The notes beneath the pieces were generated by a model. That model was not told where the DNA came from. It ran no database searches and saw only the letters and a program-made list of their open reading frames with translations. Below, piece after piece: positions 15,607-24,700 of a stretch of 36,894 nucleotides of DNA. A program made the translations under genes and the position numbers. The number at the start of each line of letters is the position of its first letter. Positions within the stretch are counted from its first letter, which is position 1. Origin of the DNA: Novosphingobium sediminicola (GTDB taxonomy: Bacteria; Pseudomonadota; Alphaproteobacteria; Sphingomonadales; Sphingomonadaceae); NCBI RefSeq assembly GCF_014196525.1, contig NZ_JACIDX010000028.1, forward strand, positions 1 through 36,894. The letters run 5' to 3'.

Positions 15607-16791
15607 ATGTCTTTTGCCCCTCGCATGCAAAAAGGCATTTTACCTTCACGGGTGATCATGCTGCTCGTTGCTACCAGTGTTCTGGGTGGCTGCGCTTCTT
15701 TGCCGACAAACGCGCCGACAGTGCATTCGATCAACCAAAGCGCGCATGGAACCGATAATACTATCGGGTTCAAAATTGTTGATATCGATGCGCAAATTGT
15801 GGCGAATCCGCCCGCTCGCAACGAACTCGGTCTTATTCAACTGGGCGCCATGTCGTCCAACCCTCTGCCCGCACGCACAGACCAGATTCGGAAGGGTGAT
15901 GTTCTGAACATCGCGGTTTATGAGGTTGGCGTCAGCCTGTTTGGCGGCGCTTCGACACTGGCGGGCGCTACGGCCGACATCCGCACGCCCACCGCCGGCA
16001 CCCAGAATATCATGGTGCAGGTGCGCGATGATGGCAGCATAACGCTCCCCTATATCGGCACTATGCGCGCTGACGATACCCATCCCGATGTTCTGGCCGA
16101 ACGTATCCGCCAACGCTTGAAGCCGCTCTCGCAAAGCCCTCAAGTGCAGGTTGCGATCACCCAGAGCGTGCAAAACGTTGCCTATGTATCGGGCGCGGTC
16201 AGCCGACCGGGCCGCGTGCCTTTGACCGCAGCGCGCGAACACCTGCTTGACGTGATCGCCATTGCCGGCGGTGCGCAAAGCACCACCGCCGGCGCCGATG
16301 GACTGGACCTCGATGTGCATCTGGTGCGCGGTGATAAGGCAGTATCGGTACGCCTTGGCGATTTGCGACCCGAGGATCTGGCCAACTTGGTTATTTTACC
16401 CGGTGATCGCATCGAATTGCGTCGGGCCGCGCGCACTTATACTGCTTTTGGGGCCACCGAGAGAGTGTCGCAGATCCCCTTCAGCGCGGAGAAAGTTTCC
16501 TTGGCCGAAGCGATCGCCCGCGCCACCGGTCCGGCCGATGCTCGCGCCAATGCGCGTGGCGTCTATCTGTTTCGGATCGAACACGACAGTGCTGGCAAGG
16601 TGATGCAGCCCACCGTCTATCACATCGATATGATGAAGCCGCAAAGCTACTTCCTGGCCCAAATGTTCGAAATGCAGGATAAGGACGTCATTCTCTTCGC
16701 CAATTCGCGGGCCAATCTGGCACAAAAGATGGCCGCTTTGCTGGGCAATCTGTTCAGCCCGGCCACAGCTTTGGTCTACGCAACCAAGTAG
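15607..16791 (+). CDS. Outer-membrane polysaccharide export lipoprotein (Wza/GumB/KpsD-type)
   Basis: About 394 residues. A lipoprotein signal is visible, ending in the lipobox LGGC with the lipidated Cys near residue 29. The Poly_export domain follows (IRKGDVLNIAVYEVG, DDGSITLPYIGTMRAD, LAERIRQRL, VQVAITQSV), then two SLBB-type modules (VAYVSGAVSRPGRVPLTAAR with LLDVIAIAGG; and a second near YTAFGATERVSQIPF). It ends without the long amphipathic helix of E. coli Wza. Such proteins form the outer-membrane channel for capsule or exopolysaccharide. The start is uncertain: the frame is open from 15463, with candidate ATGs at 15607 and 15625, none with a good ribosome site. A glycosyltransferase follows 10 bases after the stop. 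Confidence 0.85.
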   Translation: MSFAPRMQKGILPSRVIMLLVATSVLGGCASLPTNAPTVHSINQSAHGTDNTIGFKIVDIDAQIVANPPARNELGLIQLGAMSSNPLPARTDQIRKGDVLNIAVYEVGVSLFGGASTLAGATADIRTPTAGTQNIMVQVRDDGSITLPYIGTMRADDTHPDVLAERIRQRLKPLSQSPQVQVAITQSVQNVAYVSGAVSRPGRVPLTAAREHLLDVIAIAGGAQSTTAGADGLDLDVHLVRGDKAVSVRLGDLRPEDLANLVILPGDRIELRRAARTYTAFGATERVSQIPFSAEKVSLAEAIARATGPADARANARGVYLFRIEHDSAGKVMQPTVYHIDMMKPQSYFLAQMFEMQDKDVILFANSRANLAQKMAALLGNLFSPATALVYATK

Positions 16792-16801
16792 GGCGCGGAC
16801 C

Positions 16802-18094
16802 ATGCGGATCGGCATCGACGGCTATAATCTGGCCATTCCCAACGGCACAGGCGTGGCCACCTATGGCGCTTCACTGGCGCGGGTGGCGGCCGATATGGGC
16901 CATGGGGTCGAGGCCGTGTTCGGCATCGATCCGGGCCGCAACCAGGCCTTGCAGGAGACGCTGTTCTTCGAACAATTCGGCCATGGTCATCAGGGCAATG
17001 TCGGCAAGAAGGTGCGTAATTCGGTCATCTGGTGGCATCTGGCCCGCCGCCTGACCGAAATTCCGCTGACGGACAATGTGGACAAGCGCGGCTTTGGCGC
17101 GCGCTGGCCCGCGTTTGATCGCCTGTGGACATCACCTTTGCTGTTCGAGGTGGCATGGGCGCGCTTCACCTATCTGCGCCAGTTCACAACCGTCACCATA
17201 CCCAACCCGCCCGAGGTCATGCACTGGACCTATCCGGTGCCGATCCGCATGGCAGGCAGCCGCAATGTCTATACGCTCCATGATATGGTGCCGCTGAAAT
17301 TGCCGCATACCACGCTGGATAATAAGCGCTATTACCATCGTCTGATCGAGGCCTGCCTAAGCAAAGGCGACCATATCGCCACCGTGTCCGAGGCGAGCCG
17401 CAACGACATTCTGGCCATGTTCGGCGCCGATCCGGACAAAGTGACCAACACCTATCAATCCAGCCCCTTGCCCGAAAGCGTGGCGCAGAGCAGCGCAGAG
17501 CAAGACCGCGCGATGATCGAAAGCGTGTTCGGTCTGCCGCCTAAGGGTTTCTATCTCTTCTTTGGCGCCACCGACCCCAAGAAGAACATCGGCCGCGTGG
17601 TCGATGCCTATCTGGCCTCGCAGAGCGAGCGACCGCTGGTGGTAATTTCCTCACGCGACTGGGGGATGAGCGAGGCGAGCGGAGGCCTGGGCGCGGGCGG
17701 CACGGTCTATGGTCGCAAGGTCGATCGGCCCATCGTGCAATTGCAATATCTGCCGCGCGACATGCTGTTTCGCCTGATCCGTTCGGCCCGCGCGGTGCTG
17801 TTTCCCTCGCTTTATGAAGGCTTTGGCTTGCCCGCGCTGGAGGCTTTGCAACTGGGCACGCCGGTAATTTCATCCAACACCGCCTCGTTGCCCGAAGTGG
17901 TGGGCGATGGCGGCTTGCTGGTCGATCCCTATGAAACCACACAGATTGCCAATGCCATCCGCGCACTGGATGCCGACGATGACCTATATGAACGGTTGAG
18001 CCGGGCAGGGCTGGCCCATAGCGCGATGTTCAGCAATGAGGCCTTCGCCGCCCGGTTGCAGGGCCTATATGCGCGGATGGGGTTGGCGATTTAG
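16802..18094 (+). CDS. GT4-family glycosyltransferase
   Basis: 430 residues with a GT-B fold. It probably adds one sugar to a lipid-linked repeat at the inner face of the membrane. The N-terminal acceptor domain starts MRIGIDGYNLAIPNGTGVATYG. A mid-protein region (YTLHDMVPLKLPHTT, HIATVSEASRNDI) and the donor domain (FYLFFGATDPKKNIGRVV, VQLQYLPRDMLFRLI, FPSLYEGFGLPALEALQLG with the EX7E pair, SLPEVVGDGGLLVDPYE) are clear GT4 motifs. It follows the export gene by 10 bases, so the two are probably co-transcribed. The sugar specificity cannot be read; rhamnose is possible given the neighbouring rml operon. A short AT-rich gap to 18218 follows. Confidence 0.9.
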   Translation: MRIGIDGYNLAIPNGTGVATYGASLARVAADMGHGVEAVFGIDPGRNQALQETLFFEQFGHGHQGNVGKKVRNSVIWWHLARRLTEIPLTDNVDKRGFGARWPAFDRLWTSPLLFEVAWARFTYLRQFTTVTIPNPPEVMHWTYPVPIRMAGSRNVYTLHDMVPLKLPHTTLDNKRYYHRLIEACLSKGDHIATVSEASRNDILAMFGADPDKVTNTYQSSPLPESVAQSSAEQDRAMIESVFGLPPKGFYLFFGATDPKKNIGRVVDAYLASQSERPLVVISSRDWGMSEASGGLGAGGTVYGRKVDRPIVQLQYLPRDMLFRLIRSARAVLFPSLYEGFGLPALEALQLGTPVISSNTASLPEVVGDGGLLVDPYETTQIANAIRALDADDDLYERLSRAGLAHSAMFSNEAFAARLQGLYARMGLAI

Positions 18095-18156
18095 CCCCCT
18101 TTCCGTCGAACAATTAGTAATTATTTATTTCTGTAAGTTGTTTACCAACAATATTT

Positions 18157-18186
18157 TTGACAGTATCCTCGCCACTCATCTTTGAA
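18157..18186 (+). promoter_or_regulatory. Possible promoter before the radical SAM gene
   Basis: The 124-bp AT-rich gap after the glycosyltransferase contains a consensus -35 TTGACA (18157-18162). Eighteen bases later there is only a weak -10-like TTTGAA. AGGATGAGAT just before the ATG at 18219 gives a plausible ribosome site. The gene may therefore have its own promoter. Confidence 0.25.
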
Positions 18187-18218
18187 GCATAGTTCATTTC
18201 TTAACTAGGATGAGATAA

Positions 18219-19574
18219 ATGCCCGCGAGAGACATGCTGGCCTTGCCATCAATCTGGATCGGCCATGCTTGCCGCCAGAACAAACGTGATGACGTTGCCT
18301 TGCAATTCTTTCGTCTAGCCAATGCGATCGCACCTGACAGTGCCAGTATTCAAGGACACATCGGCGTATCTCTGGAAGCCATCGGTCAACGCAATCATGC
18401 GTTGAAATGGTTTCGCATGTCCGTCAATGGCCGGGTGATGCAGGGCAAGGATCTGCTCCACGCTGCGCACGGATTGCAGCGCAATTTGGAAAAGGAGCTG
18501 GCTTCCAAGGCCTTTGACCGAGCAGCCACTCTCGAACCTGATAATATTCGCATCCTGAAGGAAGCTGGCGCCAATTATCTGACGAACCATCGCATCAGTG
18601 ATGCCAATCGCCTGTTTGAACAGGCGCTGGCCCTTGCCCCGGACAATCCTGAAATCGAGCGTCTGGCAAAAGCCACCCGATCCAGCCTCGATCCAAATGT
18701 CCAAAAGCTGGATTTCGTGATCATCGGTACCACGGGAACTTGTAACGCATCCTGCATTCACTGCCCTACCGGCAAGGCCGCAACGGCTCATGTGCCCCGC
18801 AAGCCGATGGATATGGAACTGTTTCGCCATCTGATCGATCAACTGGCAGCAAGCCAGATCTCGATCACAGGGCAGATCGCCTTTGGTCTCTTCGGGGATG
18901 GTCTGGTTGATCCCTTCGTCGTGGAAAGGGCAGCCTATGTCCACCAGATGCTTCCTGACGTGGCTATTTCGGTCAATACGAACGGGGCGGCCTATGATCC
19001 CAAGCGTCATGCGAAGCTAAAGAAGTATATATCGTTGATTACTCTTCACTGCGAATCGATCGATCCAAAGGTCTATGACCACTTGATGGCGCCTTTGCGG
19101 GCCGAGCGGGTTCATGCGAAATTTCCTGGTCTTTTGCGCGATTTCCCCAATATGGTGCGGGTCTCCGTGCCTGTAAGCCGGGCCAACCATGACGAAATGG
19201 AAGCGATGTTCAGCCACTTTAAGGCGATGGGGGCGGAAAATGTGGCTTTCCATCCACTCTCGTCACGCTGCAGTCGCGATCAGTCTCTCTTCGATTCACT
19301 TTCGTTCGACCCGCAAATCATCCGCTGTGAAGGAGGTATTTTCAACAATCTCATCATCGACAGCGACGGCGCAGTGGTTGCCTGCTGCAACGATTTCGAA
19401 CGGGAAGTGCCGGTTGGCAAGCTGAGAGACCAGAGCCTTGCCGACCTTCTGGCCGACCCCAGACGGCAGAAAATGATCCGCTTGCTGGAAGAAGGTCAAC
19501 ACGAAAACATATCGACCTGCGCGCGCTGCCGTGCGGATATAAGATTGCCGACAGCCGAGATTGCGCTGACCTGA
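18219..19574 (+). CDS. TPR-radical SAM-SPASM fusion protein
   Basis: 451 residues. Residues 1-150 form tetratricopeptide-like helical repeats (ALQFFRLANAIAPDSASIQG, HALKWFRMSV, AFDRAATLEPDN, RLFEQALALAPDNPEIERLA). From about 160 comes a radical SAM core with the 4Fe-4S cluster motif C175xxxC179xxC182 in TGTCNASCIHCPTG. The C-terminal SPASM-like part has further cysteines (RCEGGIFNN, VVACCND, STCARCR) and the DG turn IIDSDGAVVACCND typical of radical SAM/SPASM proteins. Radical SAM enzymes perform difficult modifications by 5'-deoxyadenosyl radical. The substrate is unknown; the setting inside a polysaccharide/lipid locus suggests modification of a sugar, lipid or carrier. It converges on the SDR gene with only 43 bases between stops. 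Confidence 0.85.
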   Translation: MPARDMLALPSIWIGHACRQNKRDDVALQFFRLANAIAPDSASIQGHIGVSLEAIGQRNHALKWFRMSVNGRVMQGKDLLHAAHGLQRNLEKELASKAFDRAATLEPDNIRILKEAGANYLTNHRISDANRLFEQALALAPDNPEIERLAKATRSSLDPNVQKLDFVIIGTTGTCNASCIHCPTGKAATAHVPRKPMDMELFRHLIDQLAASQISITGQIAFGLFGDGLVDPFVVERAAYVHQMLPDVAISVNTNGAAYDPKRHAKLKKYISLITLHCESIDPKVYDHLMAPLRAERVHAKFPGLLRDFPNMVRVSVPVSRANHDEMEAMFSHFKAMGAENVAFHPLSSRCSRDQSLFDSLSFDPQIIRCEGGIFNNLIIDSDGAVVACCNDFEREVPVGKLRDQSLADLLADPRRQKMIRLLEEGQHENISTCARCRADIRLPTAEIALT

Positions 19575-19617
19575 TTTTCTGTCTGCAACTTGATGAATGC
19601 GATGACGGAAAGGCGCG

Positions 19618-20370
19618 CTAACGCTTCTTCACCGTAAAACGCAGCCCGCCGTTGAACAGGCGCAGCAGCCCTTCCGGGATCAGCAGCGAGAACAGCGCCA
19701 TTGGCCAGAGCGGGGCCGGAAAGCCGAACAGTCGTTTGTTGGCCAGAGCGTTCTTGATAATCCGCCGCGCGGCATCCTGTGCGCTGATCTCATGGGGGCG
19801 GTTGCCCAGATGCTCGCCGCCCATGGGCGTGGCGACATAGCCGGGACAACAGACCGAAACCCCCACGCCCGATCCGCGCAACGCCTCGCGCAGCGACAGG
19901 CCATACATCACCAGCCCCGCCTTGCTGGCCGAATAAGCTGGCGCATCGGGCAAGGGCGACAGGCCCGCCAGCGAGGAAACCAGCGCGATCTGCCCCTTCC
20001 CCCGCGCCTGCATTCCGGGGAGCACGGCATGGATCGCCCCAATCACCGATTGCAGATTGATCGCCACCACATTCTGCGCCACCACGCCGCTTTCCACGAC
20101 CTCACCATCGCGGCGGCCGTCCAGAATGCCATGGTTTGAGATGAAGAGGTCGACCGCACCGAATTGCGCCACGAATGCGGCAAAACTGGCCGTATCTCGC
20201 ATGTCAATTGCGCCAATCTGCACATCGCCGCCGCATTCCTGCGCGACCTGCGCCAAACGCCCCTCATCCCGCCCCACCAGCCCCAGACGCCATCCGGCCT
20301 GCGCCAGTTCGAGCGCCACCGCGCGGCCAATCCCGCTCGAAGCGCCGGTAACGATGGCTGCTCGGCTCAT
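19618..20370 (-). CDS. Short-chain dehydrogenase/reductase (RkpH-like position)
   Basis: 250 residues. A classical SDR: cofactor site VTGASSGIGRAVALELA at residues 7-23, the structural motif ISNHGIL (NAG-like), the catalytic Ser in LVSSLAGLSP, and Tyr146-x3-Lys150 in PAYSASKAGL. It probably uses NADPH to reduce a keto group. It is the third gene of the PKS operon, with its ATG overlapping the oxoamine synthase stop by 4 bases (ATGA). By analogy with 3-ketosphinganine reductase and fumonisin-type pathways, it may reduce the ketone left by the alpha-oxoamine synthase to an amino alcohol (inference). In Sinorhizobium meliloti the gene after rkpG is rkpH, also an SDR. A short hydrophobic C-terminus (PLWPMALFSLLIPEGLLRLF) suggests membrane association. 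Confidence 0.9.
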   Translation of the reverse strand: MSRAAIVTGASSGIGRAVALELAQAGWRLGLVGRDEGRLAQVAQECGGDVQIGAIDMRDTASFAAFVAQFGAVDLFISNHGILDGRRDGEVVESGVVAQNVVAINLQSVIGAIHAVLPGMQARGKGQIALVSSLAGLSPLPDAPAYSASKAGLVMYGLSLREALRGSGVGVSVCCPGYVATPMGGEHLGNRPHEISAQDAARRIIKNALANKRLFGFPAPLWPMALFSLLIPEGLLRLFNGGLRFTVKKR

Positions 20371-21770
20371 TCGTCCTCTTCCAGCGCCTGTAAACGCTGA
20401 AGGATCGTGTTCTTGGCAATGCTGGCCAGCGTGATGCCCGAATGCGAAAGCGAGGCTTTTTCGGCCACCAACGTGTCGATCACGCCATCGATCTGCGCGG
20501 CGGTATGGCCCGCCGAGATAAAGAAGCGGATGCGCGCCGCCTTTTCCGGCACGCCCGGCGGCAGCACCGGCACCGTGGCATAGCCCCGCTCCATCAGGCG
20601 TTGCGACAGCATCACGGTCTGCAAACTGTCGCCCAGCACGATAGGCGTGACGGCCAGCCCCCAGCTGTCGCCGACATTGAGCCCCGCCCCGCGCGCCTTG
20701 TTCAGGAAATGCCCGCCCGCAGTTCGCAACGCCGCCACCCGCTCAGGCTCGCTCAACATCAGGTCCAGCGCGGTCAGCGCCGCCACCGTGGCCGTGGCCG
20801 GAATGCCCACCGAATAGACCATGCCCGGCGCGCGATATTTCAGGAAATCAATCAGCGCGCGCGGCGCGGCAATATAGCCCCCGCAGGACACCAGCGTCTT
20901 GGACAGCGTGCCCATCCAGATATCGACTTCGGAAGGCGAGACGCCCGCATATTCGAACAGCCCGCGCCCGGTCTTGCCCAGCACGCCCAGCGAATGGGCC
21001 TCATCCACCATCAGCCATGCCGAATGGCGGTTCTTGACCTCGACCAGCCGGGCCAGATCCGGCCCGTCGCCATCCATCGAGAACAGGCCCTCGGTCACGA
21101 TCAGGCAATGGCGGAATTGCCCGCGCAATTGCGTCAGCAGGCGGTCAAGCGCCTCAATATCGTTATGCGGGAAATTGACGCGATGCGCCCCCGACAATTG
21201 CGCGCCCACCACGATGCTGTTGTGCGAAAGCGCGTCATGGATCACCAGATCGCCCTCGCCCATCATCGTGCCGATGGTCGTCACATTGGTGGCATGGCCC
21301 GAAACAAACAGCAGCGCAGCCTCGGCCCCATAGAGGCTGGCGATCTCGCCCTCCAACGCGCGGTGACACGCCCGCTCGCCCGAAGTCAGGCGGCTTGCCG
21401 AAACGCTGGTGCCCCATTGCGCGGCGGCATCGGCCACGGCGGCCACGATGCGTGGATGCGCGTTCAACCCCAGATAATCATAGGAGGTGAAATTGACGCA
21501 AGGACGCCCTTCGACCACCGTATCGACCCCTGCGCGGGCCTCATGCATGCGATAGAAAGGCACCGGAATGCCGATCTTGCCCGCTAGACTCTGTTGCAGA
21601 CGGATCGCCTCGAAACCGGGCAGATCTTCGAAACTGGGCGCCTTGCGCCCGCGCCCGGCCAGCATCCCGCCCAGCAGCCCCGAGGGCGAAGCGGTCGCCT
21701 TTTTCACCCCCGCAATCAGCGCCGAGCGCATATCCCGGCTTAACCGGCGTGGCGGCGTTTCATCAACCAT
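20367..21770 (-). CDS. Alpha-oxoamine synthase (AONS/KBL/SPT family, RkpG-like)
   Basis: 467 residues, about 70 longer than BioF, the extra length being an N-terminal extension before the FYRMHEARAG substrate-entry region. PLP-dependent enzymes of this family condense an acyl thioester with an amino acid, releasing CO2, to give an alpha-amino ketone. The core is plain: NFTSYDYLGLNAHPRI, GTSVSASRLTSGERACHRAL, FVSGHATNVTTIG, HDALSHNSIVVGA, VDEAHSLGVLGKTGRG, and the PLP-binding Lys291 in GTLSKTLVSCGGY. Its start lies inside the end of the PKS gene (8-base overlap) and its stop overlaps the SDR. It therefore probably takes the acyl chain directly from the PKS carrier domain, which lacks a thioesterase. 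The amino acid substrate cannot be read. Confidence 0.92.
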   Translation of the reverse strand: MVDETPPRRLSRDMRSALIAGVKKATASPSGLLGGMLAGRGRKAPSFEDLPGFEAIRLQQSLAGKIGIPVPFYRMHEARAGVDTVVEGRPCVNFTSYDYLGLNAHPRIVAAVADAAAQWGTSVSASRLTSGERACHRALEGEIASLYGAEAALLFVSGHATNVTTIGTMMGEGDLVIHDALSHNSIVVGAQLSGAHRVNFPHNDIEALDRLLTQLRGQFRHCLIVTEGLFSMDGDGPDLARLVEVKNRHSAWLMVDEAHSLGVLGKTGRGLFEYAGVSPSEVDIWMGTLSKTLVSCGGYIAAPRALIDFLKYRAPGMVYSVGIPATATVAALTALDLMLSEPERVAALRTAGGHFLNKARGAGLNVGDSWGLAVTPIVLGDSLQTVMLSQRLMERGYATVPVLPPGVPEKAARIRFFISAGHTAAQIDGVIDTLVAEKASLSHSGITLASIAKNTILQRLQALEEDE

Positions 21771-24700
21771 GACGCTGCGCTCCTAGGATTTCGGTTTCGG
21801 CCACACCGGCATCGCCGGTATGAATGGCCAACAGGGCGCTTTCGGCATCGCTCAGCACAGCCGCAGGCGCTGCTTCTTCCGATCCGCGCGCGATCACCAG
21901 CACGCGCTGGGCCAGTTCGCGCAGATTGCCGACCGCGCTGATGGCCATCATCGGCAATTCGATCTTGTACCGGCTCTCGATCCCGATCCGCAATTCCAGC
22001 GCCATCAGCGAATCCATGCCCAGCGAATCAATCGAGGCATCCAGATCGACATCGGCCACCGCCAGACGCATGATCGCCGCGGCCTCCTCGGCCAGCATCG
22101 TGGCCACGACCTTGAGCGCATCGGCCTCGCTCAGCCCCGCGATCATCTCGCTCAGGCTCTGCCCCGTGGCCGCCACCGAAGACCCGCGCACCGTAAACTG
22201 TCCGGCAAAGGCAGGCGAGGCGGGCACCGGCAGGGAGAACAGCGCCCCCGCCTCGGCAAAGTCGGAAATGGTCACCACCGGATCGGTCAACCGCCCCGCC
22301 AGCGCCAACACCTTGTCGAGTCGCGCCAGCGCATCGGCCGACTGCATCCCCGTAACACCCGCAATGCGGCTCAGGCTTTCCAGCGTATCGCCGCGCGCGG
22401 CCAGCAGGCCCACGTCGGCAATTGCCCCCCATTGCACCGCCAGCGCCGGACGCCCCGCGCCCATCCGCCGCCGCGCCAGACCTTCCAGCCAGCCATTGGC
22501 CGCCGCATAAGCGCCCTGCCCCGGATTGCCGATCAGCGCCGAGGCCGAGGAGAACATCACGAAATGGGCCAACGGCTGATCCAGCGTGGCGTGATGGAGG
22601 TTTTCGGCCCCCAGCACCTTGGGCGCCAGCACCTTGTCCAGCGTCGCCTGATCAAGCCCTTCGAGCATACCGTCTGAAAGCGTCACAGCCGTATGCCACA
22701 CCCCGCCCAGCGGGCCGTGGCGCGCGGTGATGCGCTTGACCAGCGCCTCAACCGCCACCGCATCGGTGACATCAAGTGAGGCCACCTCGAACACCATGCC
22801 CTGCGCGCGCAGCCTTTCGACCACAGGCAGAACTTCCGGATCGATGGCCCCGGCGCGGCTCGCCACGACGATCTTTTCCGCGCCCTTGCCCGCCAGCCAC
22901 AGGGCCGTTGCCAGACCAAAGCCGCGCGTGCCACCCACGATCAGCTGCACTCCCTTGCCCGGCGCAAACGGCGGCGCCTGCAACGAAGGCACGCCGTCGC
23001 GCTGGGGCGCGCTGACCACGATCTTGCCGACATGGCCCGCCGATTGCATCAGGCGGAAGGCTTCGGAAATCTGCCCGGCGCGATAGGTCGTAACCGGCAG
23101 AGGCATATAGACACCCTCGGCAAAACCCTGCTCGATGGCCTTGAGCCCGACCAGCGTGAGTTCCGGGTCGAGCGCGAGGATCTGATCGACGTCCACCCCG
23201 AAATAGCTGAGATTGCGGCGGAAAGGGCGCAGCGCCAGCAGGCTGTTGGCCACATAATCGCGCTTGCCCAGTTCGATAAAGCGCCCGCGCGCGCGCAGCA
23301 CCTTGATCGATCCGCGCATCGCCTCGCCCGACAGGCTGTTGAGCACGACATCGGCCCCGCCATGCAGATCGCGAACCTCGTCCACGAAATCGAGGCTACG
23401 GCTGTCGCAAATGTGATCCGCGCCATACAGTCGCGCCAGCGCCGCCTTGTCCGGGCTGGACACGGTGGCGATCACCTTGGCCCCGACGGCCCGCGCGATC
23501 TGGATCGCGGCAAGGCCCACGCCCCCCGCACCGCCATGGATCAGCACCGTTTCGCCAGCGCGCAGCCGCGCCAGTTCGACCAGCGCATACCACGCGGTGT
23601 AAAACGCCACCGGCAGGCCCGCCGCCGCTTCGGCCGAAACGCCCTCCGGCACCGGCACAAAGGCCTCCTGCGGGCCGATGGCATGGCTGGCAAAGCTGTT
23701 CTGGCCAAAGCCCATGACCAGATCGCCCAGCGCAAAGCCATGCACACCCTCGCCCAGCGCCACCACGCGCCCGGCGCATTCCAGCCCATAGACCGCGCCC
23801 GCCAGACCTTCATCCAGCACGTCGTCGAAGAGCAGGCCCATGGCCAGCATCACGTCGCGGAAATTGAGACCGGTGGCGACCAGTTCAACCTCGATATGGC
23901 CGGGCGGCGGCGTATGGCGCGGCACCTCGATCCACTGGAAATTCTCCAATTGGCCCGGACGCGGGAAATGCAGCCGCATCGCCTCCATCGCCGGTTCGCC
24001 CGACAGCGGCAGGCCCGAGAGCATCCGAGCCGAATTCACCCCCTGCGGCGTCACGCTGAATTCGCGTTCGCGCCCCGGATGCATCAGGATCTCGCTCAGA
24101 CCCAGCCCCAGCGCCTTGTCATCCACGCCCGCGCCGATTTCGACAAAGCGAATGTCGGCCTCGACCATCTCATTCATCGCCACGCGGACAAAGGCGCGCA
24201 AGGCGGCCACGCGTTCGGCCCCCAGTTCACCCTGCGCCATGGCGACAACCCAGAGGCGCGAACGGACATCGCAGCCGCGCGCTGCGAACAACGCCTTGCG
24301 CAAGGCATCAGCCGAGGCGGCCATATCCTCGATCACGCTCTTTTCGACCACGAACAGACGGTCGGGCGCGGCAGCATCCTGCGCCGCCAGCGACCAGCCC
24401 GCCTCGGCCAGCGCGCGCTGCACCTGCGCCGAATGCACTCCGTGCTGCCCCGCTGCCATCACCGGCGTGCAGGAAAGCCGCCCAGCGGCCGGAATCACGC
24501 GCTTGCGTTCGCTGATATGGACCACCAGCCCTTCATCAAGCTGGCCCATCGTAGTGACCCCACCCAGTTCGGGCAGATCGCGCAGCATGGGAGCCAGCGT
24601 GACGCCTTCCTCTTGCCCGCCTTCGACCGGGGCCGATCCGCGATGAAACCCGACCAGCGCGTCCATCGCGGGCTGCGCCGTCAGCAAGACGCCCCCCGCC

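Noticed and set aside
21763..22000. Thioesterase or reductase domain at the PKS C-terminus
   Set aside because: The protein ends about 80 residues after the ACP serine with no GxSxG hydrolase motif; chain release is better explained by the coupled oxoamine synthase.
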